A DNA stretch of 9,812 nt from RBG-13-68-16 sp050018455 (GTDB lineage: Bacteria > Acidobacteriota > Thermoanaerobaculia > Thermoanaerobaculales > Thermoanaerobaculaceae): NCBI GenBank assembly GCA_050018455.1, contig JBEKAA010000069.1, positions 1 through 9,812 of the forward strand, read 5' to 3'. The notes under the pieces are model-generated. The model made no database searches. It worked only from the letters and a program-made list of their open reading frames with translations, and had not been told where the DNA came from. The first letter of the stretch is position 1, and the number at the start of each line of letters is the position of its first letter. Below are positions 1 through 6,521 of the stretch, piece after piece. A program made the position numbers and the translations under genes.

Positions 1-47
1 CTGTGGAATCTGCGGAGCTGGCTCCGCTCGCCCCGCAGCTCCCACAG
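1..47. repeat. Hairpin-forming intergenic sequence at the window edge
   Basis: An outer arm CTGTGG (1-6) pairs with CCACAG (42-47), and CTGCGG (10-15) pairs with CCGCAG (33-38), leaving a 3x3 internal bulge. An alternative inner hairpin is GCGGAGC (12-18) with GCTCCGC (21-27). It could be the end of an interspersed palindromic repeat or a terminator of a gene left of the window. No T-tract follows directly, so a repeat is a little more likely. The sequence may continue beyond the left edge. Confidence 0.4.
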
Positions 48-173
48 CCTCGACGACGATCACAAAGGTACCGCCGTCTTGTCTTATCGGTGGCTCTCAC
101 TCAAAGGGGTGCAGGATACTGCTGTCCACCCGCACCTGCGAGATGGCTCGAGCTCGGCGACGAGTGAGACGCG

Positions 174-842
174 ATGCCGTTGACCATGCGCTTGGCGACT
201 AGGATGGACATCGGCGCTATGACAGCGCTCCACATGGCTTCATTCTCGGCGGACGACCATCTCAGTGCATTGCTCGGCCCAGGCTTCGTGCGGGCCTCAT
301 ACCATTGGCACCTCACAGACCCTATGGTCTGGGTTATCGTCGCTGAATTTGATGGAGAAGTTGTTGGCCTGCAGGGGGTGTGCGACGGTCCATTCACAAC
401 GCGGATGCTGCGGGGATGCAGCATGGCGGTCGCTGCGGCGCTATTACGCCGCCCGCGCTTGCTCGCGGATCGCCGGTTGTGGTCCAGGCTAGTGCGGCGC
501 AAGGCCACAGTGGCGTGGGCGGCGAAATTCTGCACCGAGCCCGGCGTCGCACAGATGACGATCGGTGCTGTTAGTGCCAAGACTCAAGGGCATGGGGTGC
601 TTTCAGCGCTAATTGCGCGGTGCGAGGTGGAGGGCCGGTCGCGCGGCCTCCGGGCCGTGCGGGTCGGCCTCTACAGGCGAAACCTGGCCTGCTATCGGGT
701 CTTCGTGAAAAAAAGTGGGTGGGTCGAGGTGTCGGCACTGGGTTCGGACGACACTACCTGTTTCGTTCGCGTGTTCCATCGTGAGGTGTTCGAGAGGTTC
801 CCCCAGCTTGCAGGCGCCGGGTTCGCGAACCTGGAAACGTGA
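174..842 (+). CDS. GNAT-family N-acetyltransferase, probably acting on an amino sugar nucleotide
   Basis: A 222-residue cytoplasmic acetyltransferase of the GNAT fold, expected to move an acetyl group from acetyl-CoA to a primary amine. The N-terminus (LTMRLATRMDIGAM, residues 3-16) is the usual GNAT first strand and helix. Motif A, the acetyl-CoA pyrophosphate loop, is at about 130-151 with Q138-G-H-G141. Motif B follows with N170, Y173 and the RVF..SGW ending at about 183. Starting at 174 keeps the whole first strand; ATGs at 186 or 204 would cut it. There is only a weak purine-rich stretch upstream. The stop codon overlaps the GTG start of the aminotransferase by 4 bp (GTGA), so the two are probably translationally coupled. 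Family knowledge: GNAT enzymes such as PseH and WecD acetylate 4-amino sugars. With an aminotransferase, a 4,6-dehydratase and a phosphoglycosyl transferase nearby, the same role is inferred here. The substrate is not proven. Confidence 0.8.
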   Translation: MPLTMRLATRMDIGAMTALHMASFSADDHLSALLGPGFVRASYHWHLTDPMVWVIVAEFDGEVVGLQGVCDGPFTTRMLRGCSMAVAAALLRRPRLLADRRLWSRLVRRKATVAWAAKFCTEPGVAQMTIGAVSAKTQGHGVLSALIARCEVEGRSRGLRAVRVGLYRRNLACYRVFVKKSGWVEVSALGSDDTTCFVRVFHREVFERFPQLAGAGFANLET

Positions 843-2008
843 GATCGCTTGTGCGCAACTCATTCCTGGCCTTTTCCCCCCCGTTCCTTGGCCCCGAGGA
901 GATCGCCGAGATTGTTGACACCCTCAAGACCGACTGGATCACGACCGGACCCAAGACCCGGCAGTTCGAGGCCGACTTTGCGCAGTTCATCGGGGCCGGA
1001 GCGGCACTGGCCGTGTCCTCGGCGACCGATGCGATGCAGGTCGGCCTCGCCGCTCTCGGGGTCGGACCGGGAGACGAGATCATCACCACTGCAATGACCT
1101 TTTGTTCGACAGTGCACGTAATTGAGCACCTCGGTGCCCGGCCGGTGCTCGTCGATGTCGAACCGGACACGCTGTGCATTGACCCCGTTGCTGTCGAACG
1201 GGCCGCGACCCCGAAGACGCGGGGACTCTTGCCCGTGCACCTCTACGGCCACCCATGCGACATGGATAACCTGCTCGATCTGGCGACTGCCCGTGGGCTG
1301 TTCGTCCTCGAGGACGCCGCGCATGCGCTGCCAGCGCGGTACAAGGGCCGGATGGTCGGCACCATCGGCACGGCGACGGCGTTCAGCTTCTATGCGACCA
1401 AGAACATGACGACCGCCGAGGGTGGCATGCTGACCGGTGATCCGGATCTGATCGCCAGGGCGCGGATGTGGAGCCTGCACGGCATGAGCCGCGACGCCTA
1501 CAAGCGCTACTGCGCCGAGGGATCGTGGTTCTACGAGGTGGTGCTGCCCGGCTTCAAGTGCAATATGACCGACATCCAGGCATCCCTCGGCATCCAGCAG
1601 CTGAAGAAACTGTCGCGGTTTCAGGGGCGAAGGCGCGAAGTCGTGCGCCGATACCAGGAAGCGTTTGGTGAGATCCCGGAGCTTAAAATGCCGGTCGAGC
1701 GGCCTGATGTCGAGTCTTCTTGGCACATCTATCCCCTGCGGTTGAACCTGGAGATGCTGACGATCGGACGCGACCAGTTCATCCGGGAGTTGAAGGCACG
1801 CAACATCGGGACCTCGGTGCACTTCATCCCGATCCATCTTCATCCGTACTACCGGGACAAGTATGGGTATGAACCTGGAGACTTTCCAGTTGCGCTCGGC
1901 AACTACCGACGTCTCGTCAGTCTGCCACTGTATCCGCGTCTCTCCGAGCAGGACGTAGAAGACGTGATCGAAGCGGTGAGGGATGTCGTCGACAAACATC
2001 GCCGCTGA
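839..2008 (+). CDS. DegT/DnrJ/EryC1-type PLP-dependent sugar aminotransferase
   Basis: A 389-residue fold-type I aminotransferase of the DegT/DnrJ/EryC1/StrS family, which converts a keto-sugar nucleotide to an amino sugar using PLP and usually glutamate. Visible motifs are the N-terminal TDWITTGPKT (31-40), the SSATDAM cofactor-phosphate region (60-66), the LEDAAHA strand with D159 expected to contact the PLP ring nitrogen, and the PLP lysine K188 in SFYATKNMTTAEGG. GFKCNMTDIQASLG (238-251) and the C-terminal HFIPIHLHPYYR (328-339) are also typical. Length is normal for the family. The GTG start at 839 overlaps the acetyltransferase stop, and a second GTG at 851 is a fallback start. The gene runs 26 bp into the sugar transferase, so the three form one operon. 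Together with the membrane dehydratase at 3666 it resembles the PglE step of the bacillosamine pathway. C3 or C4 specificity cannot be decided from sequence alone. Confidence 0.93.
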   Translation: MRSLVRNSFLAFSPPFLGPEEIAEIVDTLKTDWITTGPKTRQFEADFAQFIGAGAALAVSSATDAMQVGLAALGVGPGDEIITTAMTFCSTVHVIEHLGARPVLVDVEPDTLCIDPVAVERAATPKTRGLLPVHLYGHPCDMDNLLDLATARGLFVLEDAAHALPARYKGRMVGTIGTATAFSFYATKNMTTAEGGMLTGDPDLIARARMWSLHGMSRDAYKRYCAEGSWFYEVVLPGFKCNMTDIQASLGIQQLKKLSRFQGRRREVVRRYQEAFGEIPELKMPVERPDVESSWHIYPLRLNLEMLTIGRDQFIRELKARNIGTSVHFIPIHLHPYYRDKYGYEPGDFPVALGNYRRLVSLPLYPRLSEQDVEDVIEAVRDVVDKHRR

Positions 2009-2711
2009 AGGGACACCGGCCCGAACCGGGATACCCCGCGCGGTCGAAGCGGCGGTTGCCGGCCTGGGCTGCGTGGTGTGCCTGCCCGTTCTCGGCGTGA
2101 TGGCACTCGGCGTACGGGCGAGTTCGCCGGGACCTGTGCTGTTCCGGCAGCGGCGGGTCGGTCGGGGCGGGGTGGAGTTTACCCTGCTCAAGTTCCGCAC
2201 CATGCGGATAAACAGCGAGGCGATGCAGGTGACGGCCAAAGGTGATCGGCGCATCACCAGACTCGGGCGCTGGCTGCGCAAGCTCAAACTCGACGAATTA
2301 CCGGAACTCTGGAACGTGGTCCGGGGCGACATGTCGCTGGTCGGGCCGCGCCCCGAAGTGCCGCGCTACGTGGATCTCGCGAACCCACTTTGGCGTGCCG
2401 TGTTGCTGGCGCGGCCGGGGATCACCGATCCGGTGACGCTGCGACTGCGGAACGAAGAGGAGTTGATGGCGGCGGAGGCCGGGGACCGGGAGCGCTTCTA
2501 CCTCGAGACGCTACAGCCGTACAAGCTCGTCGGTTACCTCCACTACTTGCAACATCGTTCCTTCCTGTCTGATGTCGGCGTGATCCTCCGGACGGTGCTC
2601 GCGGTACTGGTGCCGGCAGTCGCGTCGCCGCCGCCCTTGGAGGAGATTCGGGAGATCGCTGCAACCGCCGCTGCGGCCTCGTCTCTCGGTGGCTCGGCAC
2701 AGTCGTCCTGA
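1983..2711 (+). CDS. Initiating phosphoglycosyl transferase (PglC/WcaJ bacterial sugar transferase family)
   Basis: A 242-residue monotopic phosphoglycosyl transferase. It transfers a sugar-1-phosphate from a UDP-sugar to undecaprenyl phosphate on the inner membrane face, the first membrane step of glycan assembly. It has a hydrophobic re-entrant segment at about 21-43, followed by SPGPVLFRQRRVG (48-60) and LLKFRTMR (68-75). The catalytic Asp-Glu pair is D104-E105 in LKLDELPELWNVV. Then come GDMSLVGPRPE (115-125) and RPGITD (144-149). The length fits the short PglC class; the long WcaJ/WbaP class carries an extra N-terminal membrane domain. The tail after about 215 is Ala/Ser-rich and poorly conserved. 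It starts 26 bp inside the aminotransferase gene, after GTGAGGG. Being in the operon with the aminotransferase suggests its substrate is the amino sugar made there. Confidence 0.93.
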   Translation: MSSTNIAAEGTPARTGIPRAVEAAVAGLGCVVCLPVLGVMALGVRASSPGPVLFRQRRVGRGGVEFTLLKFRTMRINSEAMQVTAKGDRRITRLGRWLRKLKLDELPELWNVVRGDMSLVGPRPEVPRYVDLANPLWRAVLLARPGITDPVTLRLRNEEELMAAEAGDRERFYLETLQPYKLVGYLHYLQHRSFLSDVGVILRTVLAVLVPAVASPPPLEEIREIAATAAAASSLGGSAQSS

Positions 2712-2727
2712 GGGTATTCGACGTCGA

Positions 2728-2757
2728 CTGCCGTCCTAAGGAGCGAGGCGACGGCGG
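2728..2757. terminator. Possible weak hairpin between convergent genes
   Basis: GCCGTC (2730-2735) pairs with GACGGC (2750-2755), and the stem can be extended by a wobble and a C-G pair. The perfect 10-bp palindrome TCGACGTCGA lies just upstream at 2718-2727. The site falls between the plus-strand sugar transferase and the minus-strand gene that ends at 2833, where a terminator would be expected. No T-tract follows on either strand, so factor-independent termination is doubtful. Confidence 0.22.
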
Positions 2758-2832
2758 GAGGATGATATTGGGCTCGATGCGGCTGCCTCCGGGCGGCCTA
2801 TGCCGCACTGGGGCGCCGCGTAAAGCCGGGCG

Positions 2833-3369
2833 TCAGGATCTCTGTTCGAGGAGCAGCGACCGCCAGTGCTTCGCGAGCAGGGGCAGGACGGGCGCTTCGG
2901 GCGTGGTGCCCCACCGCGCGCGCAGCCAGTTGGCCTTGGGGACGATGGTTCGGACGAGGAAGCGAAACACCGATGAGAGGCGATCGGTCATGACAAGCCA
3001 GATCAGGCCGCGGCGTAGCGAGTAGCCGTGCGTCCGGCCGAGCAGGATGCCCCGGTCGATGCCGAGTGCTCGGATTGCAGCGCGGCGCAGCGGCCCCGGG
3101 CTGAGCGCATCGAGAACTCCGGCGGGGATGGGCGTGGCAAAGAGCCGGGTCGCTAGTGAGAGCGCGGCCCAGGTAGCGGTGGTGATCCGCCACTCCCGGG
3201 CGCGGCCGGCGATGGCTTGCCAGTCGATTACGGCTGTGGTCGGTGGGACCCGGGCGAGCCAGGCGTCGAGGATGGCGGGCGACAGGGCGCCAATGGCGCA
3301 AAGCAGGCCTTTCACACCGGCCGGCACGGCGGCTTCGGTGCTGGAAGGGGCATCCGATGGGCCGTTCAC
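2833..3369 (-). CDS. N-terminally truncated nucleotidyltransferase-family protein (NTP_transf_5 C-terminal half), likely gene remnant
   Basis: An open frame of 178 residues from a GTG start. Residues 48-100 (VIDWQAIAGRAREWRI, then TWAALSLATRLF and IPAGVLDAL) and 143-154 (VPKANWLRARWG) look like the helical C-terminal half of the uncharacterised nucleotidyltransferase family NTP_transf_5. Full members are about 350-400 residues. The nucleotidyltransferase core, with an LKG loop and an S/D-D-x-D metal motif, is missing. Going upstream the frame reaches a TGA at 3412-3414 and I find no core motifs between there and 3665. The first 45 residues do not look like the family and may be read-through of non-coding sequence. 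It opposes all other genes in the window. A complete member of the same family lies at 6571-7770. I read it as a decayed copy left by deletion, but expression of a C-terminal domain cannot be ruled out. Confidence 0.55.
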   Translation of the reverse strand: MNGPSDAPSSTEAAVPAGVKGLLCAIGALSPAILDAWLARVPPTTAVIDWQAIAGRAREWRITTATWAALSLATRLFATPIPAGVLDALSPGPLRRAAIRALGIDRGILLGRTHGYSLRRGLIWLVMTDRLSSVFRFLVRTIVPKANWLRARWGTTPEAPVLPLLAKHWRSLLLEQRS

Positions 3370-3665
3370 TGTGCCCTTGTTCGCACACCGGGCGGGGAGG
3401 CGTCGGGAAAATCAGGCGACACTTTGTCGTGCCTCTACGAGCCTCCGCTGCAAGTTTGCAGCCGCGGGTCGTGGCCCGCAGGGTGGCTAAGAGGCGGCCA
3501 TTTGGTGGGCCGCATTTCTTGGGCGCGGGCTCGAGCTGGGCGGGCGAGAATCAACAGGCGCGGGTCATTCGCCGGCGAGGCCAAAGACTGAAGCCTGCAG
3601 TATCATCACGCAGCTGCGCGGTTTGACCGCGGCGTGCGACACAATCAAACGGAAATGAGAGAGCC
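3370..3665. other. Divergent intergenic region upstream of the dehydratase gene
   Basis: This 296-bp stretch has no convincing gene. It holds GCGGCC (3494-3499) paired with GGCCGC (3508-3513), followed on the plus strand by ATTTCTT, which could end leftover plus-strand transcription. It also holds the perfect palindrome CTGCAAGTTTGCAG (3448-3461), and a third palindrome close to the dehydratase start that is listed separately. If the minus-strand frame is a remnant, the lost N-terminal part of that gene should have lain here, but I see no trace of it. Confidence 0.4.
3617..3631. promoter_or_regulatory. Perfect inverted repeat, candidate operator upstream of the dehydratase gene
   Basis: The arms CGCGGT and ACCGCG flank a TTG centre, 34 bp before the ATG at 3666. 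The centre also gives TTGACC (3623-3628), a fair -35 hexamer, but I see no good -10 box at 16-18 bp. Its place suits a repressor site or a 5'-UTR hairpin. The chance of a 6-bp palindrome in GC-rich DNA is not small. Confidence 0.25.
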
Positions 3666-5636
3666 ATGAAACCAGAAAGGAATGATGCCCCTACTCGCTG
3701 GAATGGCATCACTGGAGCCATGATGGGGGCTGCCAGCTGGGCACGATTCTCCCCGGTCCGGCAGGTTGTGGTTCTGGTGTTCGATGCGGTGGTGCCGGCG
3801 GGCTGTCTGTGGTTGGCGCTGCTCCTGCGGTTCGAGGGCCGGATCGCCACCGACTACGCCAGAGAGTTTCCAGTGCTTGGTCTGGTCCTGGTCGGTGCGA
3901 GGGTCTTCGCCAACCTGCTCCTGCGCCTCCACAAGTGGTCGTTCCGGCTCTCGGGGCTGACCGACGGCGCCCGGGTTGGGCTTGCCGGGTTGCTGGGTAC
4001 GGGCGTGTTCATGTTGGGCATCTTCCTCTTGCAACTCACCCAGCCGCCCCGCTCGGTCGTGGTGATGGAGTTCTTCTTCTCCACGTTCCTCATGGCTGCG
4101 ATACGGTTTGCGCCCCGCCTCACCTGGATGTACGTCAGCGACCGCATGCGGGCCGGGCAAGAGAGCGCGCTGCGGGCCGTGATCGTCGGGGCCGGCGTCG
4201 CCGGCGAGCTGCTGCTGCGCGACCTGAAGCAGTCCGAAGAGCACAACTACTATGTCGTCGGCTTTGTCGACGACAACCCGTTGAAACAGGGCGTCATCGC
4301 GGGCGGCAAGACCGTCCTCGGCACTGTGGCGGAGCTCCCGGAGATCGCCAGACGGTACCGCGTGGCGAAGGTGCTGATTGCCATTCCGCGGATATCGGCG
4401 AAGCGGATTCGCGAGATCCTCGAGCTGTGCGCCGACCTCAAGCTGGGGTTCAAGATCCTGCCGGTGTCGTTTGCGTACCTGAACGACCGGGCGGCGGCGG
4501 CGATGTTGCAGGACCTCCAGCCGGAGGACCTGCTGCCGCGCGATCAGGTTGACCTCTCCGACCGCGGCCGACGTGTGTCGGTGACCGGGCGCCGGGTGCT
4601 GGTGACCGGGGCCGCCGGCTCCATTGGGGGGGAGATCTGCGAGCAGCTTCTGGAGGCCGGGGCGAGCCGGCTCGTCATGGTGGATCTCAACGAGAACGAC
4701 ATGTACCTGGCCAGCCGCCACCTGCGGCGGTTGTACCCGGATGTATCGCTTGTGACCGAGGTCGGCGACGTCCGCGACGCCGGCCGCATGGATTCACTGT
4801 TTGCGAAGCACCGGCCCCAGGACGTGTTCCATGCCGCGGCGCACAAGCACGTCCCGTTGATGGAGATTGCGCCCGGGGAGGCGATCAAGAACAACGTGCT
4901 CGGAACCCGCAACGTCGCAGTGGCGGCGGATCGCGCGGGCGCGGAACGCTTCGTGTTCATCTCGACGGACAAGGCGGTGCGCCCGACCAGCGTCATGGGC
5001 GCCTCCAAGCGGGTGGCCGAGATGATCGTGCGGCAGCTCGCGCACACGTCCCACACGCGGTTCTGCGCGGTGCGGTTCGGCAACGTCCTCGGTTCGGCCG
5101 GCTCGGTGGTGCCGCTGTTCCGCGCTCAGATCGCGGCCGGGGGGCCGGTGACCGTCACCGACCCCGAGGTTAAACGGTACTTCATGACCACCCGAGAGGC
5201 CGTGGGGCTGGTGCTGCAAGCCGGGTACGGCGACTACGGCGAGCTGTGCGTGCTCGACATGGGCGAGCAGATCAAGATCGTGGACCTCGCGCGGCACATG
5301 ATCACGATGGCGGGGCACGTGCCGGACATTGACGTTGCGATCGAGTTCATGGGCCTGCGGCCAGGCGAGAAGCTCTACGAGGAGCTGCTCACCGAGGACG
5401 AGGAGAGCACCCAGCAGGTTGACCGCAAGATCTTCGTGGCGAAGTGCCCGGCGCCCCCGGAGGATCTCGACGCGCGTGTGCGCGAACTTGCTGAGGCAGC
5501 GGCTGCCGAGGACGGGGATCGTGTGCGCGCCGTGCTGCGCACGCTTGTGAGCTCGTATGAGTACTCGGCGCCGATCGAGGCCCCTGAATCCGCAGCGGCA
5601 GCCAGCGTGCCCGAACCGAAGGCGCCGGTGATGTGA
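3666..5636 (+). CDS. Membrane-bound nucleotide-sugar 4,6-dehydratase (PglF/WbpM/CapD family)
   Basis: A 656-residue polysaccharide biosynthesis protein expected to turn UDP-GlcNAc into UDP-2-acetamido-2,6-dideoxy-4-hexulose. About four N-terminal membrane segments (near 33-53, 70-87, 103-123, 130-150) are followed by a CoA-binding-like Rossmann domain with VIVGAGVAGE (172-181). The catalytic extended-SDR domain follows, with the NAD loop GAAGSIG (315-321). The active-site region has T434-D435-K436, M444 and K448. Met in place of the usual SDR Tyr is the hallmark of the large WbpM/PglF dehydratases. RFGNVLGSAGSVVP (470-483) and GLRPGEKLYEELL (563-575) are also typical. Length matches the family, with an extra Ala/Pro-rich tail from about 636. 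The start at 3666 has a GAGAG stretch before it; in-frame ATGs at 3720 and 3723 are alternatives. A strong hairpin terminator lies 55 bp after the stop. Family members are often called capD, flaA1, wbpM or pglF, but the exact stereochemistry is not visible. Confidence 0.95.
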   Translation: MKPERNDAPTRWNGITGAMMGAASWARFSPVRQVVVLVFDAVVPAGCLWLALLLRFEGRIATDYAREFPVLGLVLVGARVFANLLLRLHKWSFRLSGLTDGARVGLAGLLGTGVFMLGIFLLQLTQPPRSVVVMEFFFSTFLMAAIRFAPRLTWMYVSDRMRAGQESALRAVIVGAGVAGELLLRDLKQSEEHNYYVVGFVDDNPLKQGVIAGGKTVLGTVAELPEIARRYRVAKVLIAIPRISAKRIREILELCADLKLGFKILPVSFAYLNDRAAAAMLQDLQPEDLLPRDQVDLSDRGRRVSVTGRRVLVTGAAGSIGGEICEQLLEAGASRLVMVDLNENDMYLASRHLRRLYPDVSLVTEVGDVRDAGRMDSLFAKHRPQDVFHAAAHKHVPLMEIAPGEAIKNNVLGTRNVAVAADRAGAERFVFISTDKAVRPTSVMGASKRVAEMIVRQLAHTSHTRFCAVRFGNVLGSAGSVVPLFRAQIAAGGPVTVTDPEVKRYFMTTREAVGLVLQAGYGDYGELCVLDMGEQIKIVDLARHMITMAGHVPDIDVAIEFMGLRPGEKLYEELLTEDEESTQQVDRKIFVAKCPAPPEDLDARVRELAEAAAAEDGDRVRAVLRTLVSSYEYSAPIEAPESAAAASVPEPKAPVM

Positions 5637-5691
5637 CCGTGGGTTGATGACACAGGGCGTCGCCGCGAGGAAAGACATACGGCGATGGACG

Positions 5692-5713
5692 AGGCCGGCG
5701 TTCGCGCCGGCCT
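5692..5713 (+). terminator. Rho-independent terminator after the dehydratase gene
   Basis: A perfect 9-bp stem AGGCCGGCG (5692-5700) / CGCCGGCCT (5705-5713) closes on a TTCG tetraloop, one of the most stable RNA loops. It is followed by an interrupted T-rich stretch (TCGGTGTTTG). It lies 55 bp after the stop codon at 5636. A close copy with a mismatch and a TTTG loop sits at 9554-9575, so this may belong to a terminator-like repeat family. Confidence 0.75.
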
Positions 5714-5773
5714 TCGGTGTTTGTGAACGGCTCGCTTCCAGAAAACGCCGGGGCGGCCGATTGGGTGTGTGTG

Positions 5774-5889
5774 ATACCGGTTTGCCGTCCGTCGTAGAGC
5801 AAAGGTGTCATCCCGAGCCCTTCGACTCCGCTCAGGGCGGGCTCCGCGAGGGATCTGGGAGGGGGCTGGTAGATCCAGGCTTTCCCCCA
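5774..5889 (+). repeat. Half copy of MITE-like palindromic element (116-bp direct repeat, copy 1)
   Basis: This sequence is identical, by base-by-base reading, to 7947-8062 and lies in the same orientation. It starts with the terminal repeat ATACCGGTTTGCC and ends in the C-run near the middle of the full element. The right half seen in copy 2 is absent here and the sequence diverges at 5890. The copy therefore looks truncated or recombined. Its inner part (TCATCCCGAG followed by GAGGGATCTGG) has the form of interspersed palindromic repeats seen in many environmental genomes. Confidence 0.85.
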
Positions 5890-6013
5890 CCCGCTCGAGC
5901 CAGGTCACGGCGAGGTCTTGCTTCTACTGGAGCCAGCGCGCGGGATCCACGCGCGGTTCTGCCTTTTGCGAACTCGTCGAATCCCACGCATTCCGTTATG
6001 CTGAGGTCTGACT

Positions 6014-6022
6014 AAGGAGGAG
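6014..6022 (+). promoter_or_regulatory. Strong ribosome binding site of the small membrane gene
   Basis: AAGGAGGAG lies 5 nt before the ATG at 6028. It is the best Shine-Dalgarno match I see in the window and the main reason for calling such a short gene. Confidence 0.7.
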
Positions 6023-6027
6023 AGATC

Positions 6028-6204
6028 ATGACCAGGTTCCTTCAGATTCTGCTCACGCTCGGACTGCTGGCTTTCATCGTCGGGATCGTCGAGGGGTTCG
6101 CCGGGAGGACGTTCCTATTCACGCCCCAGGGCTACTGGCGGGGCGCCATGGCGTTGTGGATGTTGCTCATCGCCACGCGGGCGGTGTACCTGGAAAAGAG
6201 ATAG
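6028..6204 (+). CDS. Small two-helix membrane protein of unknown function
   Basis: A 58-residue frame from ATG to TAG. The first hydrophobic segment is residues 4-21 (FLQILLTLGLLAFIVGIV), then an acidic/aromatic loop EGFAGRTFLFTPQGYWRG (22-39), then a second segment 40-54 (AMALWMLLIATRAVY) and a charged end EKR. This suggests a helical hairpin in the inner membrane. The strong Shine-Dalgarno motif at the right distance and the ordered hydrophobic pattern support real coding. I do not recognise a named family. Loops of the form F-x-P-x-G-W/Y-x-R are seen in small uncharacterised membrane proteins, but I would not assign a function. It lies between the two copies of the 116-bp repeat and upstream of the nucleotidyltransferase gene. 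A terminator at 6501-6521 separates the two, so they are probably separate transcription units. Confidence 0.7.
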   Translation: MTRFLQILLTLGLLAFIVGIVEGFAGRTFLFTPQGYWRGAMALWMLLIATRAVYLEKR

Positions 6205-6339
6205 CAGCCAACCTGGCGTATCGAGTCAGGTCAACCCCGACCGACCGCCGGCCACTCGGGTCACGGTGCGAGCAAGGATCCGTTGCTGTGAAGAACGCGC
6301 TCCGCGCGTGCCGTCGGAGAGCGTGTTCGGACAGGAATG

Positions 6340-6365
6340 AGCACGTCCGGAGGGCGCGCTCCACA
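6340..6365 (+). repeat. 26-bp palindromic-repeat arm, copy 1
   Basis: The sequence begins AGCACGTCCGGAGGGCGCGC and ends TCCACA. It differs by one base (T for C at 6346) from the copies at 6445-6470 and 7845-7870. A degraded opposite arm (CTCCGCGCGTGC) can be seen at 6299-6310, so the unit was probably a hairpin spanning about 6292-6365. Confidence 0.75.
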
Positions 6366-6444
6366 GAGGCAAGACAAGGCGGGGACGTTGCTGCGGGGCA
6401 CTCGTGTCGCGCGCGCTTTCCACAAGCCCGCAGAGACCGCCAGG

Positions 6445-6470
6445 AGCACGCCCGGAGGGCGCGCTCCACA
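6445..6470 (+). repeat. 26-bp palindromic-repeat arm, copy 2
   Basis: This copy is identical to 7845-7870 and lies about 100 bp before the nucleotidyltransferase start. Just upstream is a 7-bp stem-loop at 6391-6433. That stem-loop replaces the normal opposite arm and looks like a second repeat type placed next to this arm. Confidence 0.78.
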
Positions 6471-6500
6471 GAGACATGGGGGCAAACCTCCTCCGTATCG

Positions 6501-6521
6501 CGGCCGCCCGCCGGGCGGCCG
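6501..6521 (+). terminator. GC-rich stem-loop followed by a T-run
   Basis: A perfect 9-bp stem CGGCCGCCC (6501-6509) / GGGCGGCCG (6513-6521) has a 3-nt loop GCC and is followed by GTTTTCC. This is the form of a factor-independent terminator on the plus strand. It would end transcription from the small membrane gene and protect the nucleotidyltransferase gene, which begins 50 bp later, from read-through. Confidence 0.65.

Larger units (their letters stand above)
5637..6027. other. Intergenic region with terminator, repeat copy and possible small-gene promoter
   Basis: There is no gene in this 391-bp stretch. From left to right it holds the hairpin terminator and then the 116-bp repeat copy at 5774-5889, both listed separately. 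Next is a short hairpin CGCGCG (5937-5942) / CGCGCG (5950-5955) followed by GTTCTGCCTTTT. A possible -10 hexamer TATGCT lies at 5997-6002, 25 bp before the small membrane gene. No convincing -35 box stands at the usual 16-18 bp from it; TTGCGA at 5966 is too far. Confidence 0.45.

Noticed and set aside
1..173. Promoter for the acetyltransferase operon (TTGTCT near 79 and GATACT near 115)
   Set aside because: The two hexamers are about 30 bp apart, which is too far for a usual sigma-70 promoter, and no better pair is seen.
860..2332. A 490-codon minus-strand open frame opposite the aminotransferase and sugar transferase
   Set aside because: The plus-strand genes there have clear catalytic motifs. 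The antisense frame has low-complexity Arg/Pro/His-rich content, typical of antisense to GC-rich genes.
2798..3388. A longer 196-codon minus-strand open frame overlapping the truncated nucleotidyltransferase in another phase
   Set aside because: Its product is rich in Arg, Pro and His with no domain pattern, as expected for a shifted frame of GC-rich coding DNA. The 2833-3369 frame shows family motifs.
3645..4721. A 358-codon minus-strand frame opposite the dehydratase
   Set aside because: It mirrors the codon structure of the dehydratase and carries no recognisable domain.
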